DNA from: Trema orientale
Taxonomy: Eukaryota; Streptophyta; Magnoliopsida; Rosales; Cannabaceae
DNA: 64,000 nucleotides
Direction: 5' to 3'
Assembly (NCBI GenBank): GCA_002914845.1
Contig: JXTC01000533.1
Location: 42,057 to 106,056 of the forward strand
A model generated the notes under the pieces. The model searched no databases. It had not been told where the DNA came from and saw nothing but the letters and a program-made list of their open reading frames with translations. Of this stretch, positions 45,073 through 57,594 are shown in pieces. Each line of letters begins with the position of its first letter. Position 1 is the first letter of the stretch. The translations under genes were made by a program, and so were the position numbers.

Positions 45073-45305
45073 AAATATAAGTTTTAATTTATACCCTATC
45101 TTATCACTTAATATTTTCTTCTTCTATCTCTCTAATATTCTTTTCAAAATTGAATTTGTGGCTTATTTTTTTCTAAATTCTGAACCAAAAACTCTAGAAT
45201 TTATGGATTCTGATTTGAACAATAGTATGGTTATGTCCAAAATTTTAATAATTTTAGCTTTTTGGACTAAATTGTCGTCTCTCAGACATAAATTCAAGGA
45301 CTAAC

Positions 45306-46080
45306 TTTTATTACCTAGTTATCGTTAAGTGAAAAGACCCAAAGATACATACACCATTTTGAATAAAGTTATGATAATTTACTTTTAATGATAATTTACT
45401 TTTCATAATTATACCCCATTGTATTCAAACTAAAAATCTTCTTTAAACTCTCTCCACACGAATTTTATCTCCAATTTTTTTTTCTTTAAATTTATTCGTC
45501 AGTTGAACAAGATAATAATAAACAGTCATCACTCAAAGATTACAGTAAAGATATTTAGCTTGAAACCATATCGATGATGCTTATATTATTTTCTTTCTAG
45601 AACAAAAATTTAATGGGGCAAATTCATACTGATAAATCAGAATTATTTATTGAAGTAAATACAACGGTGGCATATGCGTCTAGTGAGATCAACAACCCAA
45701 TGGAGGAGACAAACAAAAACCCAGTGGGGTGGTGGTTGATTGTGTGACAGTTGAACTAAAAAGGTCATCATCCCGATGGAGTCGGTGAAAGGAGCCCCAA
45801 TTCTCAACCCAATATATATATATATATATATATATCAATCGAAACAATTTACTATTATAATTGTTTGAAGATTCAATCCCTTTGCTTTTGTTTTGTATCT
45901 AATAGAAATATAATCACTTTTTGTATCTAAAAACATAAATTAAATCAAGATATTTGTTTGTTTGAATAAGTTGTTTTTAAAATAATTTTTGTTCATTATA
46001 GATATTTCTAGAACAAGATATTTTTGTTCATTTTCCAATAACTTTTGTTGAAAAAATTATTTGGTATTGTGATCTTTATA
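45306..46080. other. Intergenic, no gene seen
   Basis: AT-rich with an (AT)n run near 45810-45835. A former 5' LTR for the gag fragment that follows would be expected here, but I cannot match this sequence to the LTR at 63032-63439. Confidence 0.4.
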
Positions 46081-46084
46081 GTTA

Positions 46085-47220
46085 ACATTTAGATAGATTC
46101 TGTCAAGGAGACCGGGTTTAAAGTGGAAGCAACTGTGGTCCCCCCACTTCTTTCTTGGTAATTTTTTTTTATATAAAAAATTTTGTCTAAAGAGGCTGAA
46201 TTGTAAAGTAGGACCTGACTGTGAAGCCTCTAGTCTTTCCTTTAGAGAAAATTCTGTTCAAAATGTCAGATTTTAATTGGGACTTGACTGTGAAGTCTCT
46301 GATCTTTCCTAGGAATTATCTAAATAAGTTCTATTTAGATACTCACAAATAATTTTGGAAATTATTTTCGATTTTGGAAAGATAATAGTTTGTTTTGGTG
46401 TTTCAAAAATGACAACCAATCCAAACAATGTCGCTGTGAATACTGGAAGCTCTGCTGCAACTCTTATTGTGGTTCATATGCCTACCCCTCTGGTGCTAGT
46501 TATTGTTCCTTTGAGCCATGTTGAGAAACCTAAGAAGTTCAACAGGCTGAACTTCAATAGATTACCACAGAAGATGTTATTTTGTTTGACTACCTTGAAT
46601 CTTATAAGGTTCTTAACTGAAGATCCTCCCACTATAAAAGAGGAGCAAGACATCCAAGTCATCAGTGTGATTGATGCTTGAAAGCATTCAGAATTCTTAT
46701 GTCAAAACTATTCCCACTATGAAAGAGGATGAGTAAGACATTCAAGTCATCAGTGCGATTGATGCTTGAAAGCAAAAAGAATTCCTGTGTCAAAACTATG
46801 TTATGAATAGGTTATCAGATTCTCTTTATAGTGTGTATCAAGAGAAAAGAATGTCCAATGAATTATGGGAGTCTCTAGAGCAGAAATATAAAATAAAGGA
46901 TATCAGATCTAAGAAATTTGTGGTCGGTTGCTTTCTTGATTATAAGATGGTCGACTCCAAAACTGTAATCAGTCAATTGCAAGAGATTCAAGTAATCTTA
47001 ATTAGATTCATGCCGAGAGCATGGTATTTAGTGAAAACTTCTAAGTCATAGCTGTCATTGAAAAGTTATCTTTTGCATGATAAGATTTCAAAAACTACTT
47101 GAAGCACAAGCGAAAGGAAATAAGAATGAAAAATTTAATTGTTAGACTTCGAAATGAAGAAGACAACAAAGCATCTGCGAAGAGGCGGCTCAATCCAACT
47201 GACGCTAAACCAAATATGGT
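46085..47220 (+). pseudogene. Copia (Tnt1/Tork-like) leader and gag pseudogene
   Basis: A leader of the type GGAGACCGGG..GGAAGCAACTGTGGTCCCC..GAGGCTGAATTG precedes ATG 46409. The broken gag frames carry EKPKKFNRLNFNRL, QKMLFCLTTLNLIRFL, QVISVIDA, YVMNRLSDSLYSVY, NELWESLEQKYK, KKFVVGCFLDYKMVDSKTV and LIVRLRNEEDNK, a standard UBN2-type Copia gag order. An 84-bp internal duplication, frameshifts and stops inactivate it. It ends abruptly where an inverted LTR begins at 47226. Confidence 0.85.
46628..46800. repeat. 84-bp tandem duplication inside the gag pseudogene
   Basis: ACTATAAAAGAGGAGCAAGA.. starting at 46631 recurs as ACTATGAAAGAGGATGAGTA.. from 46715, both followed by CATC/TCAAGTCATCAGTG..GATTGATGCTTGAAAGCA. 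The copies have since diverged. Confidence 0.85.
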
Positions 47221-47685
47221 GAAGTTGCTAGAAATTAACCTAACACTTAGAAAAAGCTATACATGCATGTATAATGGAAAAATACATGATCACATCATGA
47301 ACGCAGTAGAAAAAATAGCGGATTTAAGTTTTAAAATTTTTACATGAAAATAATTTTCATAACTATAGAACATGCATATATTAAATACAGGATCATGTAT
47401 AATATAATTAAATCTAGATGCATAAACCCTAGAGACTAGATTTAGGATTTACCTTTTTTAATATGCTCCTCCTTGATCTCCTTGTTATTAAATCTGTAAC
47501 CCTAGATCTTCTTGTCTATAATCCTGTTCTTGGTTGATAAGGCGAGTGAGTACCAAGTTAAATCCTTCGATGGAGAATGATCAAGAACACCTTCTCGATG
47601 ATTTGGAACAGTGGGATGTGAGATGAGACTATAAGGTTACAGGAAACTTTTTTTTTCCTCACTTTTTACTGAGCTATGCATATAA

Positions 47686-47717
<32 letters not shown>

Positions 47718-48686
47718 TATGCATGTGGCACTAGTATTAGGGCTGAGTAATTTTTTCTCTCATATATCTTATATATATGAGGCCTAAAACTTCTAATCCT
47801 AGTCCAATCAGAATTGGACTTATTGGGCTTTAGGTGTATTTTTATAAATATATCCAACCCATATAACTTATTTATAAAAATACTAACTTCTGTATAGAAA
47901 TATTATTTTATACAGTTTCATGAAATTAATTTCACAAATACCACTAACCAATTAATGGGCTTTGTTGAGCTAGACAAGGGACATAATGGATCTAGATAAC
48001 CTAAGCTCCAATAGTATCATAAATACATATTAATTCTTATTATGGAATTTAGATAAATACTATTAGTAAAACGGACACTCCATTAAAAGCCTAATACTGC
48101 ACTCTTAGTTTAAGTGTCATGTTTTTATAGAGATTTAATCAATTAGCCTTGATTGATCGATCCATCTATCATATTCTATATCACATATAAAATTCCTATA
48201 TAATGACGTAGTTAGATATGTGAAATTACCGTAATACCCCTCTAATACATATTTACTTTTAAGTTACCATCTTTCTATCAAGGAATAATATTATCTATAA
48301 CTTTGTTCTGAATCGCCATTTAGATAAAATTATCAACCATTCACAAAGTGAATACTAAAATCTTAGATTTAATTGTTCAATGAATCTTGAAAGACTCTAA
48401 AGTGGCATTAATGTATAGTGTCCTTAACTATTCGGTATTCTCATCAATTCATAAATCATAACCTCCAAATATGCCAGAGTTCGCCTATAATTTCACAAAG
48501 ACTAGTCTTTTAATAAATCAAAAGGCTTTAACACGTGAAAGCAAGTCTAATTAAATATCAAGGATTAAGATCTACATGCTGTAAGCTAGTTTGTGGTAAT
48601 ATTAAGAATTAAATTATGACACTCCAATTTTTTATATTAGCTAGTCCAGTTCAATACACATAACTTATTTATGTTGTACTAGTATT

Positions 48687-50179
48687 TGTTGGAAATATGC
48701 CCTAGAAAGCAATTTCTTTGTTTGGCATTTTAAACAATGTTTATTAGATTTAAATATTATCTATTTGTTGTTAATAAATTCCATATTATGTCCTAGTTAT
48801 AATATACATGTGATGTTTATGTTTTCTTATTATACAAACATCTAAAAGTTTCTATGACTAATAATGAGTCATAAAGAATTGTTCATGTAAAGTGTTCATA
48901 TGTGGGAGATTAAATTCTTTATTTCATTATGTCTAAATTAAAAGTTCACATTCTGCAAATAAAGATAGAATACTTTATTTTTCCATAGAATGTAGTGTTG
49001 TCTATTTCAACGGGATTGATGAAGTCTCCAATCATCAAAGTGTCTGACTTCGGATAGAAACACTAGTGCATTATAAGAAAGTTATAAGTGCATTGAACTG
49101 GACCAANNNNNNNNNNNNNNNNNNNNNNNNNNNNNNNNNNNNNNNNNNNNNNNNNNNNNNNNTCACTTTGAGTTTTTTCAAGGACTTGGATAATAAAAAA
49201 CCAGGCGCCAGGTATTCACTTTGTGAATTTGACTGTGTTTGTATGGGCAGTTATAAACACCATAGTCAATTATTATCCATTAGATGAAAAATGATAACTC
49301 AAAGGTAAATATGTACTAGAGAGGTAATACAGTAATTTCACCTCACTAGTACGGCATTGCATCGGGGGTATATCTGCAGGTATAGTATATGCTAAATGGA
49401 TCAAGTTAATTAATGTGTTAATTAGTTTCATAGAAAATATATGACATTTAGTCTAAGAGTGCAATATTGGGCTTATAGTAGAGTGCCCCAATATTAATGG
49501 ACAAGGCCCAATCATAATTAAGAGTTAATTATGATTATGGGTAGTTGGCCTATTGGAGCTTAGACTATTTGGATCTATAAGGTCCCCTGTCTAGCTCACA
49601 CATAGCCCAATAATTAATTGAATGGTCAGTTGAGCCCAATAAGCCCATTAGGATTTACATCTCTCTAATACTTAAGAGAAAAGTTCTCCTAAGTCTATGC
49701 ACAAGTCCCACGCACCTACTACATGCATAGTAGCTGCACATTTCGTGTGACAGAGAGAAAAAGAGAGAGTGAGAGAGAACCGAGCTACTGTGGGAGAAAT
49801 CCCGTGTTCGTTCATGGCCGCCGAGGGAGAGATACCCATGGTCGTAGACGTGTAGTCAAAGGAGAAGGAAGAGCGTCTTCCAGATCGTCTACTCATCTCT
49901 CGTTGGGAATCAAGAAGGTGCCCACACACCGGATCATTCTACGGGTTCTAGAGAATAGACGGGAAGGCTCAATGGTTGTGAAGCGCTTCCAGGTTTTATC
50001 TAAACAAAGATCCATGAATTGATTTATGTTAGATCAACGATCCTATATATTGTTTTGTAAAGTTTCAAGAAAAATTTTAAAATATCTACCACGCTGCATT
50101 CTTGATTTGTTTACAAAACTGCGAAAATCATTTTCGGTAAAATTATTTTTTCGGAAATTTATTTTCGAAATTACCAGCA
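48687..50179 (+). mobile_element. Solo Copia LTR nested in the inverted LTR
   Basis: Starts TGTTGGAAATATGCCCTAG (an Angela/TAR-like LTR start) and ends TTACCAGCA. Flanks GTATT (48682-48686) and ATATT (50180-50184) are a 5-bp duplication with one G/A change. The undisturbed relative at 53255-53275 reads straight through this site (TAGTATTTCTATCAGAAG). It contains a 56-base N gap (49107-49162) and a GA-rich leader near 49752-49780. No coding region of its own. Confidence 0.8.
49107..49162. other. Assembly gap (run of N)
   Basis: 56 undetermined bases within the nested solo LTR; any reading frame across it is meaningless. Confidence 0.99.
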
Positions 50180-50510
50180 ATATTTTTATCAGAAGTCAGA
50201 CAATTCAATGATTTTAGATACATTATTACTATTGAGATAGACAAACACTACAACCTATAGTAAATAAAATACTCCATCTTTATTTATAGATTGTGAAGTA
50301 GTTAATTTAGACTTAGATAAAAAAAAAAAAAGTCTCCCCATAATTAACATTTAATCATGTTTTTTTTTATACACAAGTAAAGTCATGGAATCATTTTCAA
50401 ATAAGTAAACTATTCAACTGAGATAGTTTAATCTAGTAAATATCATAATTATGTATAAGAAAAAGTTATTTATACTAAAAGGGTAAAATTGGAAATCTGC
50501 TTTTTAGGAC

Positions 50511-50540
50511 AAATATCTCAACAATCTTCCACTTGTCCAA
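50511..50540 (-). promoter_or_regulatory. Polypurine tract / LTR junction of the inverted Copia element
   Basis: Reverse complement reads GGACAAGTGGAAGAT followed by TGTTGAGATATT, the usual order of polypurine tract and 3' LTR start in this Copia group (commonly AAGTGGGAGAT). Confidence 0.65.
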
Positions 50541-50654
50541 AAAGCAATTACTTAAACTAAACTTTTTAAAAAAAAAAAAACAAAATATTCCAAATGACCG
50601 AATTAATAAAAGTAAAATCTAAGTGTTCAACTAACAACTCAGACTATTAAATAA

Positions 50655-51796
50655 CTAAGAAATGTAATGAAGTTCATAAGCTCTCTCTTCTTGGTTTTCT
50701 TGATGAAGTTCTTTCTCATCATCTAGAAAGTCTCCACTTCTGCTGATGAAGGTAGTATTGGTAGATTGTTTATAAAATAGGTAGCCCTTCTCTTCCTTTG
50801 GGAAGCCAAGCAGAAAATATTTTTCTAAATTCTTGTCAACTTCGTCTCCCACTTTCTTGCACAGATATAATTTGTAACCCAATATCTTTAGATGTTCTAA
50901 GCACTCTACATAACCCATCCACATCTGAAAAGTTATTGAAGCAACTTTGTCTGATGGAGTGAAGTTAAGGAGGTACAAAGCTGTCTTCAAAGCATAATCC
51001 CAGTACCTCTTCAACAGCAGCTACTCCTTGTACATCAAATCGATGGTATGCTTGAGTCTGATGTTGTATCTCTCAGCAGCTTCTACATGTCTATGCTCAT
51101 AGATAGTCACATATTCATAAGAAATAGTAAGATCAGTCTGTGTTGGCCTCAGTAAGTCACGTAGAGAATTTATATCTTTGTGTTCAGCTTTAATATTGAA
51201 CTTATTGACTTTGGTATCATGTTGTATCTGCACCTTTCTATTGAACTCATGGAAAGCGTCTAGAACATCATCGTATTTTTCAAAAGATACGCTTGTTTGA
51301 ATATTCATCAAGAAAAGAGACAAATAATCTATGCTTGTTATAGGAAACTACCTCTATTGGTTCACAGATATGGACATGTACGCACTCTTAACATGCTTTA
51401 ACTTTCTCATAACGAGTGGTAAGATGACGCTTGTATTCTATAGGCTTTTTCTAAGCTTTGCAGTCTATGTCGTTACTGATATCTACTTCATGTAAGTGAC
51501 CCAACTTCATAAGTCTACGAATTTCTGAACACAGCATATGTCCGAGTCGCTTGTGCCAATCAATGGTATTGTGCTCCTTCCTAATATCTTTCACCATCTC
51601 TTGGAGTTTACTAATGCTCATTATTGAAGACGATGTACTTTGTGGCTTTAGGGTCAGAACATAAAAGTCTATTTTGCATTTCTCCTATACTGTATAATAG
51701 ATTATTATAGAAGAAGTGCACCTTCTTATTCAAGACGAAGCGGTAGCCTTCTTTATATATCTTTGTTATTGAGAGAGCATTCATACTGAACTCTTA
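50655..51796 (-). pseudogene. Inverted Copia pol remnant: pre-integrase and integrase
   Basis: Reading leftwards on the minus strand: NALSITKIYKEGYRF (end of the protease linker region), a decayed pre-integrase HKRLGHMLCSEIRRLMKLGH (about 51550-51490), integrase core pieces (51323-51021), then RYWDYALKTALYLLNFTPS, FLLGFPKEEKGYLFY and FISRSGDFLDDE (51014-50660). Stops and shifts break it. Only about 130 bases separate its end from the polypurine tract, so reverse transcriptase and RNase H have been deleted. Confidence 0.8.
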
Positions 51797-53594
51797 TGGA
51801 ATTTGGACCCAACACTTAGGAAAATTCATCCATGCATGTAAATATGGAAAACACATGATCACATCATGAACACAACGGAAAAATTAGCGGATTTAGGTTT
51901 TAAAATGTTTTACATGAAAACAGTTTTCATAACCATAGAATATGCATTCTTCATTTACAGGATCATGTATAACATAAATCAAATATAGATATAAAAAACT
52001 CTAGAGATGAGATTAGGGTTTACCTCTTATAGTGTGCTCCTCTTTGATCTCTTTGTTGATGGTGATCAAATCTCTAACCCTAGATCTTCTTGTCTATGCT
52101 CTTGCTCTTGGTTAATGAGATGAGTGGGCACTAAGTTGAAACCTACATTGGAGAACGATCAAGAACACCTTCTTGATCCTATGGAACACCGGGACGTGAG
52201 ACGAGACTGTGAGATTGCAAAAAACTTTTTCTCTCCTCTTTTCCTCAGCCTTGGCCGAATTCTCTCTCTCCCTTTCCATCTAATTTTCGTGTAACACAGC
52301 TAAGGTTACTGTACAGTTTTTTCTCTCATATATCTTATATATATGGGGCCCAAAACTGCTAACCCTAGTCTAACTAGGATTGGACTTGTTCTCCAATTTA
52401 AGCTTTGGGTGTATTTTTATAAATATGTCCAACTCAGGAAACTTATTTATAAAAATACCAACTTCTATGTAGAATAATTATTTTATACAGTTTCATGAAA
52501 CTAATTTCACAAATACCACCAACTAATTAATGAGCTTTATTGAGTTAGACAAGGGACCTAATGGATCCAAATAATCTAAGCTCCAATATTATAATAAATA
52601 CATAATAACTCTTATTATAGTATTTATATAAATACTATTAGTAAAGGGAACACTCCACTAAATGCCCAATACTACACTCTTAGATTAGATGTCATGCCTT
52701 TTATAGAGATTTAATCAACTAGTCTTGATTAACCGATCCATCTAGCATATTCTATGCCACATATAGAATCCCTATACAATGCCATAGTTGGATAGGTAAA
52801 ATTACCGTAATACCCTTTCTAACACATGTTTACCTTTAAGTTACCGTCTTTCTATCAATGAATAATGTTGTCAATAATTTCATTCTCAACGGTTAATTAG
52901 ACAAAATTATCAACTAATTCACAAAGTGAATACTAAGATTTTAGATTTAATTATTCCATGAATCTTGAAAGAACCTAAAGTGGTATTTATGTATAGTGTC
53001 CTTAAACTATTTGGTGTTCCCATCAATTCATAAGTCATAACCTCCAATATGCCAGAGTTCACCTCTAATTTCATAGAGGTTAGTCTTTTAACAAATAAGG
53101 CCATATCCCATGAAAGCAAGTCCAGTCAAATATCAAGGATTAAGATCTACACGCTAAGAGCTAATTTGTGGTAATATAAGAATTGAGTTACGGCACTCTA
53201 ATTCTTTATATTGCCTGGTCCAGTTCAATACACATAACTTATTTATGTTGTATTAGTATTTCTATCAGAAGTCAGACACTACAATGATTTGAGACACGTC
53301 ATTCCCGTTGAGATAGATAAATACTACAATCTTTAGTAAATAAAGTATTCCATCTTTATTTACAGATTGTGAACTAATTCATTTAGACTTAGATAAAGAA
53401 ACAAGTCCCCATAATTAACACTTAATCATGTTTGTTTCTTTATACACAAGTAAAATTATGGAATCTTTTTCAGATAAATAAACTATTCAACTAATAGTTT
53501 AATCTAGCAAATATCATAATTTCATGTAAGAGAAAGTTGTTTACACTAAAAGGGTAAAATTAGAAATCTATTTTTTAGGGTAAATATCCCAACA
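51797..53594 (-). mobile_element. Solo LTR inserted in the inverted Copia pol
   Basis: Minus strand start TGTTGGGATATTTACCC (53594), end GGGTCCAAATTCCA (51797); 1798 bp. Flanked by TCTTA (51792-51796) and TCTCT (53595-53599), a weak 5-bp duplication (3/5). Excluding the LTR and one flank, the protease reading (..SSMIVR) joins in frame to EFSMNALSI on the other side, which supports insertion into an intact pol. Same family as 47226-50523 and 7856-8742. Confidence 0.75.
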
Positions 53595-53599
53595 TCTCT

Positions 53600-54021
53600 C
53601 ACGATCATGGAGCTATCATTGATTTTCAGGTAAGTATCGCTCATGCCTTTAACTCGAACTCTTCGACTGTCACCAAATTCCACATAGCGACCAATGTCAG
53701 TTAATTGATTTGACTCAATGAACCACCTCTTGTCATTGTAGACACTGACATTAGTTCCTGAGTCTACTAGCTAGAGATCTCGTATATCCTTAGCTGAGAG
53801 TGATTTTCTTGGCCTTTCAGATGATCTAACTCTGGAGAAGATCCTAACCTCTTTTCAACAAAGGTATCCTCAGGTTGATTATTGTTCAAACTCATTGAAC
53901 GCTGTGATGAAATAGTATTTTCTACTCCGTGTATAGTATTCTTTTGTCTATGTCCCCTTTTTGGAAATATGAAACAGTATTTTCCAAAAAATGTAAAAAA
54001 ATAAAATTTCCAATTAGACAA
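53600..54021 (-). pseudogene. Inverted Copia gag zinc-knuckle and protease remnant
   Basis: On the minus strand a decayed CCHC knuckle (KYCFIFPKRGHRQKN, about 53980-53935) is followed by a protease reading, LVDSGTNVSVYNDKRWF..GRYVEFGDS..VKGMS (about 53768-53625). The DSG catalytic triad is present but a TAG stop lies just before it. The next stretch of the same pol continues beyond the solo LTR at 51796. Confidence 0.7.
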
Positions 54022-57000
54022 AAGTCATAAAATAAATATAATTCATAATCGAATTAATAAATTCAATTTACAATTAAATTCTGTAAGTTTAATTCTCAAT
54101 TAAACATATAGGAAAAAATAATCGAATACAAACATCTTTGTTTCGATTTAATTTTATAGTAAGATAATAAACGCCTCAACAATGGTGTTCATTATCTTGA
54201 TTAAGATAATAAAAACCTCAACAAGGGTATTAATTATCAGGAATGAACTTTGACGTAATCACTAACTCTTGTGATTTATCAATCAAAGTAACTGATTTAA
54301 AATCAGCAAATAATTCGTGAAAGATATTGTAGTACACATAGAGTAAAATAAGAAACATAAATGTAATGACATATAATTAAACAGGAAGATTATATGCTAT
54401 GCTTTTATTGGTCATTTTAAAATTAAAGATAAATTATGGACAAGTATGCAAATTATGATCCTTCTAGTACTCAACTAAGTTTGCTAGTTTATCTGAATAT
54501 AAAAGATTTTAGAATACTTTTTTTTAGGGGAAAAAGATTTTAGAATACTTAACATTGAATCAGTCAAGATAAAATACTTGTGAAGTATCCCCAAGATTAT
54601 CACAAATATTCAAGGTATTTTAACCTACTATAGATCACAAGTTACCTACGGGTAATCATGTGAGTCTATAAGTTAAATATGAATAATTCATTTTAGACAA
54701 AAAGACAGATATCTCATATCTCAGTTTGCTAATTACTTTATTTATCGGTCCATAGAATCACTAACATAGCTCAGACGGGAGGTTACTAGCATCCTATATT
54801 GAGTGTGTTACCATTATTTTGGTAACTAAGCTTTCTGTGTAAGACAGTCTCCTATGGGTGATCAGACTCATACAGTCTACCTAGAACCTTTTTTTTTTTT
54901 TAAGAAATTCATTTCCAATACTTCCCATACGAAAACCCTCCTATAAGAGCTCAGCAAGATTCTGAGGCAAGGCTCATCCTAATACATAATGAACCAATAA
55001 TGGAGACCGTGAATATCTCATATCCTCTCCTACTCAATCTTTTAAAATTAGGGATTCCCGATTTTACCCAGTTATTTAACTTATTTAGTAACCACAAGAC
55101 CAATTATGTATATCTAATTATGCGACTTAAATAGAATGAGCTAATTTAAGACATTATGACATACTATTCTGGCAATGGTGCTATCATTGAATAATAATTG
55201 TCTCTAAAGCCAAAGTGCTAACACTATATTATACATCTCATGTATATAAAAATAGACAATAAAAGTATATAGGACATAACAATCAAATAAGAAGGTCTGT
55301 GGATTATAAATCATTCAAGCAAAACTTTTCTAGAAAAAAATTCAATTATTTGAACAACAATCTTTCAAACAAAGATAAATAATTAAAAACTATATTTAAA
55401 CCAAGCCCTATATAAAAGTTAATGTTAAATAAAAACTAACTAAGAAACTTTAACCGTTAAATTATTCAACTAATAATTTTAAAGATTCTTAGTAATAGAA
55501 TTTAATCAAATTAAATTCTAAGTACATTTATAAAAATAAGTAAACATTTATAAGAATATTTTGTATAAAAGTTTAAACAAATGATTATAAATACAAGTAA
55601 TGAATATAGATAACTTTATATACATTCATTAATTTTCTCAAAATTAATTATTTTAAAACTAAAAAAGGCTTAAATAATTTTGGATAAAAAATTTAACAAA
55701 ATTTAAAATCCTTCTACTCAATATGACAGTCTTATCGAATATATTTTGAAAAAAAAAATAAAATTATCTCATATTATAAAAAAGCCTATTATTACATAAA
55801 ATATTACAACAATTATCTTATAATTATCAATATTTTATGTTATATACCCCAGCATAAAATATTATCATAATTATCATATAATTAAAATATTTTATTAATA
55901 AAAAATAAAATATTTTAGTCTCATTAAAATCAAGCTTCAAGTTCTTTGTAAATCATGAAAAACAAGTAATTATCTTTATAATATTATTATCCTTTTAATT
56001 AATACAATTAATCTCATTAATTAATACTAATTATAAATTAATAATCTGATTAATAATTATTAAATAAAAAAATTAATCACATTAATAATTATTAAATAAT
56101 AATTTAAAATTAATTAAATTCAATCATTAATATTTTCTAGTAAAAGATATTATCCTATATGTAAGAATATTATCCTATGTGTAAGAATTAAGTTCATAAC
56201 TAATTCTTATCTAAATTTAAAAATATCAAATATTTTTAAATTATCGACTTATTAGGATAATTTAAATAATTAGAGAATAAATCACATTTATTGTCTAAAT
56301 TTATTCTCTAATTATTAATTAATTAAAAATTTAAGTAATTTATATAATAGTATCTTAATATCATTAAGACACTATCTTAAACTCATTAAGATCTAAAAGG
56401 ACAATGAAAGACAATTATTTCTAACTATAGAAATCCTATTTCTATAACTATATTTAGAAAAGATTAATTGTAATATTCTAAATTAGGAATCTATTAAAAC
56501 TCTTTTAATTAATCCTAATTAATTAGAAAATTATTACTCATATATTATTTCTATATTTATCTACTATTTATATCTAATTATAATTAAATAATTCTAATAA
56601 TTAAATAAAGATAGTATCTAAATTTAGTTGTAATTGAAATCTAATTATTATTAAATTTCTATTATTGATTAAAATTATTTAATTATAAAAAGATATAACT
56701 TTATAATTAATTAATCATATTAATTAATTACCTAATTAATCTCATTAATTATTTGTCTAATTAATCTTATTAATTAGTAGAGTTACTAATCTAATTAATT
56801 ATCTCTAACTATAATCTAATTACTATAATTAAAATAGTTACTAGACAAATAGTTATTATAATTAATATAGAATATTAATTTGATTAAATTCAAATCTAAT
56901 CTATCCTAATAAATCTCATTAATTTTGAATTTGAATGATCTATGGACAAATATTATTTAAATCCAATCTGTTTAGATTTAGTTTCAAATTTAAATTCAAA

Positions 57001-57594
57001 ACTATATCTTAATTTAAATCAAATTTAAATTAAAGACAATTAATAGGATTAAATTATTCAAATTTAAACTATCATGATTTGAATAGTCACTATCTATTTA
57101 AATTTAAAATTTAAATACTAGAGATAATATAAGAAATCTTATATAATTTCAAAATTTAGTAGATATCTTATTTGAAATTCAAATTAACTATTAGATAATG
57201 TCCTAATTATCTAATCAATTTAAATTTATATTTTCCATTTAAATTCAAAATTTAAATAGATTAAGATAAAATAGGAAATCCTATCTATTTCAAAAATAGT
57301 AGATATTCTATTCAAATTTAAATTAACTATTAGATAATATCCTATTAATTTAATAATTAAAGATAAAATAGGAAATCTTATCTATTTCAAAAATAGTAGA
57401 TATCCTATTCAAATTTAAATTAACTATTAGATAATATCCTATTAATTTTATTAATTTAAATTTAATATTATCATATAGTAAATCAAATTAAAAATAGGAT
57501 AATTCAAAAATAGATAACTATCCTAATCTTATTTGAATAGTTTCTTATTTCAAAATTTGAATTCAAATTAAAAAATTAAAAAAATAGAAAATTA
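54022..57594. other. 3.6-kb extremely AT-rich, gene-free stretch
   Basis: No coding signal. Abundant TTAATTAAT/ATTAATAATT words, and a short local duplication near 57260-57440 (TAGGAAATCCTATCTATTTC and AATTAACTATTAGATAATAT recur). It should contain the gag and 5' LTR of the inverted Copia element if that were complete, but neither is recognisable. Confidence 0.5.

Larger units (their letters stand above)
39083..45305. mobile_element. Inverted-repeat (MITE-like) element split by a Copia insertion
   Basis: Left arm 39083-39142 (TAGTCCTTGAATTTGTGTTT..GACAATTTAGTCCAAA) and right arm 45241-45305, which in reverse complement reads TTAGTCCTTGAATTTATGTC..GACAATTTAGTCCAAA, are complementary over about 60 bases. 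Without the Copia element and one AAATA the host repeat would be about 364 bp. Superfamily not assigned. Confidence 0.55.
47226..50523 (-). mobile_element. 3' LTR of an inverted Copia element, interrupted by another LTR
   Basis: On the minus strand it starts TGTTGAGATATTTGTCC (50523) and ends CTAAGTGTTAGGTTAATTTC, then TAGCA (47226). Outer parts 47226-48686 and about 50185-50523 are collinear with the LTR at 51797-53594. Subtracting the insert and one duplication leaves about 1.80 kb, matching the 1.80-kb relative. Immediately upstream on the minus strand is a polypurine-like ACAAGTGGAAGAT, which identifies this as a 3' LTR. Its left end abuts the forward gag fragment. Confidence 0.75.

Noticed and set aside
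49066..49287. Frame spanning the N gap
   Set aside because: Contains 56 undetermined bases and lies in an LTR.
54022..57594. AT-rich plain as an endogenous virus or organelle insertion
   Set aside because: No coding motifs and no tRNA, rRNA or organelle gene fragments recognised.
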